Assembly (NCBI GenBank): GCA_033557465.1
Contig: CM066033.1
Span: 1,246,835,523-1,246,899,522, forward strand
DNA: 64,000 nucleotides
Direction of reading: 5' to 3'
DNA from: Ichthyophis bannanicus
Lineage: Eukaryota; Chordata; Amphibia; Gymnophiona; Ichthyophiidae
A model generated the notes under the pieces. It did no database searches and was not told where the DNA came from. It saw nothing but the letters and a program-made list of their open reading frames with translations. Made by a program: the position numbers and the translations under genes. This document shows, piece after piece, positions 63,241-64,000 of this stretch; the first letter of the stretch is position 1, and every line of letters begins with the position of its first letter.

Positions 63241-64000
63241 AGTCCCTATCGCTCATGGCTTAGTTGCTGAAAGGGTAGCTCTAGTTCCCTTCAACCTCCC
63301 ACGAGATGTAGAAGAGGTCTTTCTGGTCTCCCGCAAGGCCTCCATGAGAAGGGCGTACACATTTAAGTGGCGTTGATTTTTGGTGTGGTGTGCCGAGAGG
63401 CGGGTGAACCTGTTCTCCTCGGTGCAGCTGGTACTCCAGTACCTACTCCACCTGTTCCATATGCGACTGAAGTCCAACTCAGAGTGCACCTGAGCACCAT
63501 TAGGGTACATCATCACTTTGTCGAGAGCAAGCCCCTCTCAGCTCAGCCCATTGTTTCTCATTTCCTGCAGGGCCTCATGTTGTCTGCCTTCCAACGGTGG
63601 AGTGCGATCTCAATGTGCTGCTTTCGCAGCTCACTAAGCCACCATTTGAGCCTCTGGCTATTTACCACTTGCGGTAGCTCTCCTGGAAGGTCATCTTTCT
63701 TGTGATGTCAGCTTTCTTGTGACATCAGCTCACAGGGTCAGTGAGGTCCAGGCTCTGATGGCAGAACCTCGCTACACGAGTTTCTACAAGAACAGGGTGG
63801 TGCTCCGCACACACCTCAAGTTTCTACCAAAGGTGGTGTCCCCTTTCACCTCAATCAGGAGGTGATGCTCCTCACCTTCTTCCCGAGACCTCACACCAGC
63901 AAGGCAGAGACCGTTCTCCATATTCTGGATTGTAAGAAGGCCTTGTCTTTCTATTTGCAACAGACTCAGGGCCCCACTGCAAAGCGCTTCAGCTTTTTGT
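63240..64000 (+). pseudogene. DIRS-B2 tyrosine recombinase, broken, cut by window end
   Basis: Blocks match B1 in order: SRKASMRRAYTFKWR (near 63330), then a TGA (Trp-like position), QLVLQYLLHLF (near 63425), a decayed SAHRVSEVQALMAEP (catalytic Arg, near 63726) after a 24-bp-scale duplication of the ttcttgtgatgtcagc type, FYKNRVVLRTHLKFLPKVVS (near 63782), and LDCKKALSFYLQQTQG near 63926. The H-x-x-R and Tyr blocks lie beyond the window. Confidence 0.7.

Larger units (their letters stand above)
53126..64000 (+). mobile_element. DIRS-B2, split by DIRS-A2 and a LINE; runs off window
   Basis: The left terminus at 53126 (tctccaggaacaagcaagga) is followed by a B-type repeat to 53363, the whole DIRS-A2 (53364-59051), then B-type leader and gag (59052-60475), a LINE fragment (60476-61876), B-type RT and RNase H (61877-63240) and the recombinase to the window end. 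The right end is outside the window. Heavily decayed. Confidence 0.8.

Overview
This is a piece of a vertebrate nuclear genome that consists almost entirely of transposable elements. CR1, L2 and L1 non-LTR retrotransposons, tRNA- and 5S-headed SINEs, a SCAN-type (Gmr1-like) Ty3/gypsy element, and several DIRS tyrosine-recombinase retrotransposons lie together. That mix, with abundant DIRS, points to an amphibian, most plausibly a caecilian; the species is inference. There are no bacterial genes, operons or CRISPR arrays.

Layout. 1-295 is a near-perfect 138-bp-arm palindrome cut by the window edge. About 900-11772 is a CR1 element whose esterase ORF1 was split by a gypsy element (1488-8295, LTRs of about 1.33 kb, 4-bp target duplication); that gypsy gag was split in turn by an 0.8-kb DIRS fragment flanked by an 84-bp duplication. 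12069-14137 holds DIRS, L2 and CR1 remnants. 14733-20164 is a full-length L1 with an intact 1257-residue ORF2. 20213-25842 is DIRS-A1. 26264-31400 is one L2 nested in another, minus strand. 31464-37147 is DIRS-C, whose gag region has been replaced by a minus-strand retroviral fragment. 37148-46825 holds older CR1, DNA-transposon and SINE debris. 46826-52266 is DIRS-B1. 53126-64000 is DIRS-B2, interrupted by the well-preserved DIRS-A2 (53364-59051) and by a LINE fragment.

The only host-gene signal is on the plus strand: a 42-nt candidate micro-exon (43180-43221) and a 240-nt candidate exon (52741-52980). Both have strong splice sites and compatible phase, so they would join in frame across an intron filled by DIRS-B1 and SINEs. 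I do not recognise the gene.

How the parts relate. The DIRS copies share one plan: split inverted terminal repeats, gag with an N-terminal Cys/His cluster, RT-RNase H with YLDD, an overlapping tyrosine recombinase, and an internal complementary region that mirrors both termini. DIRS-A2 keeps intact RT and recombinase domains and the L1 keeps an intact ORF2, so these are the youngest insertions. The other elements carry stops, frameshifts or deletions.
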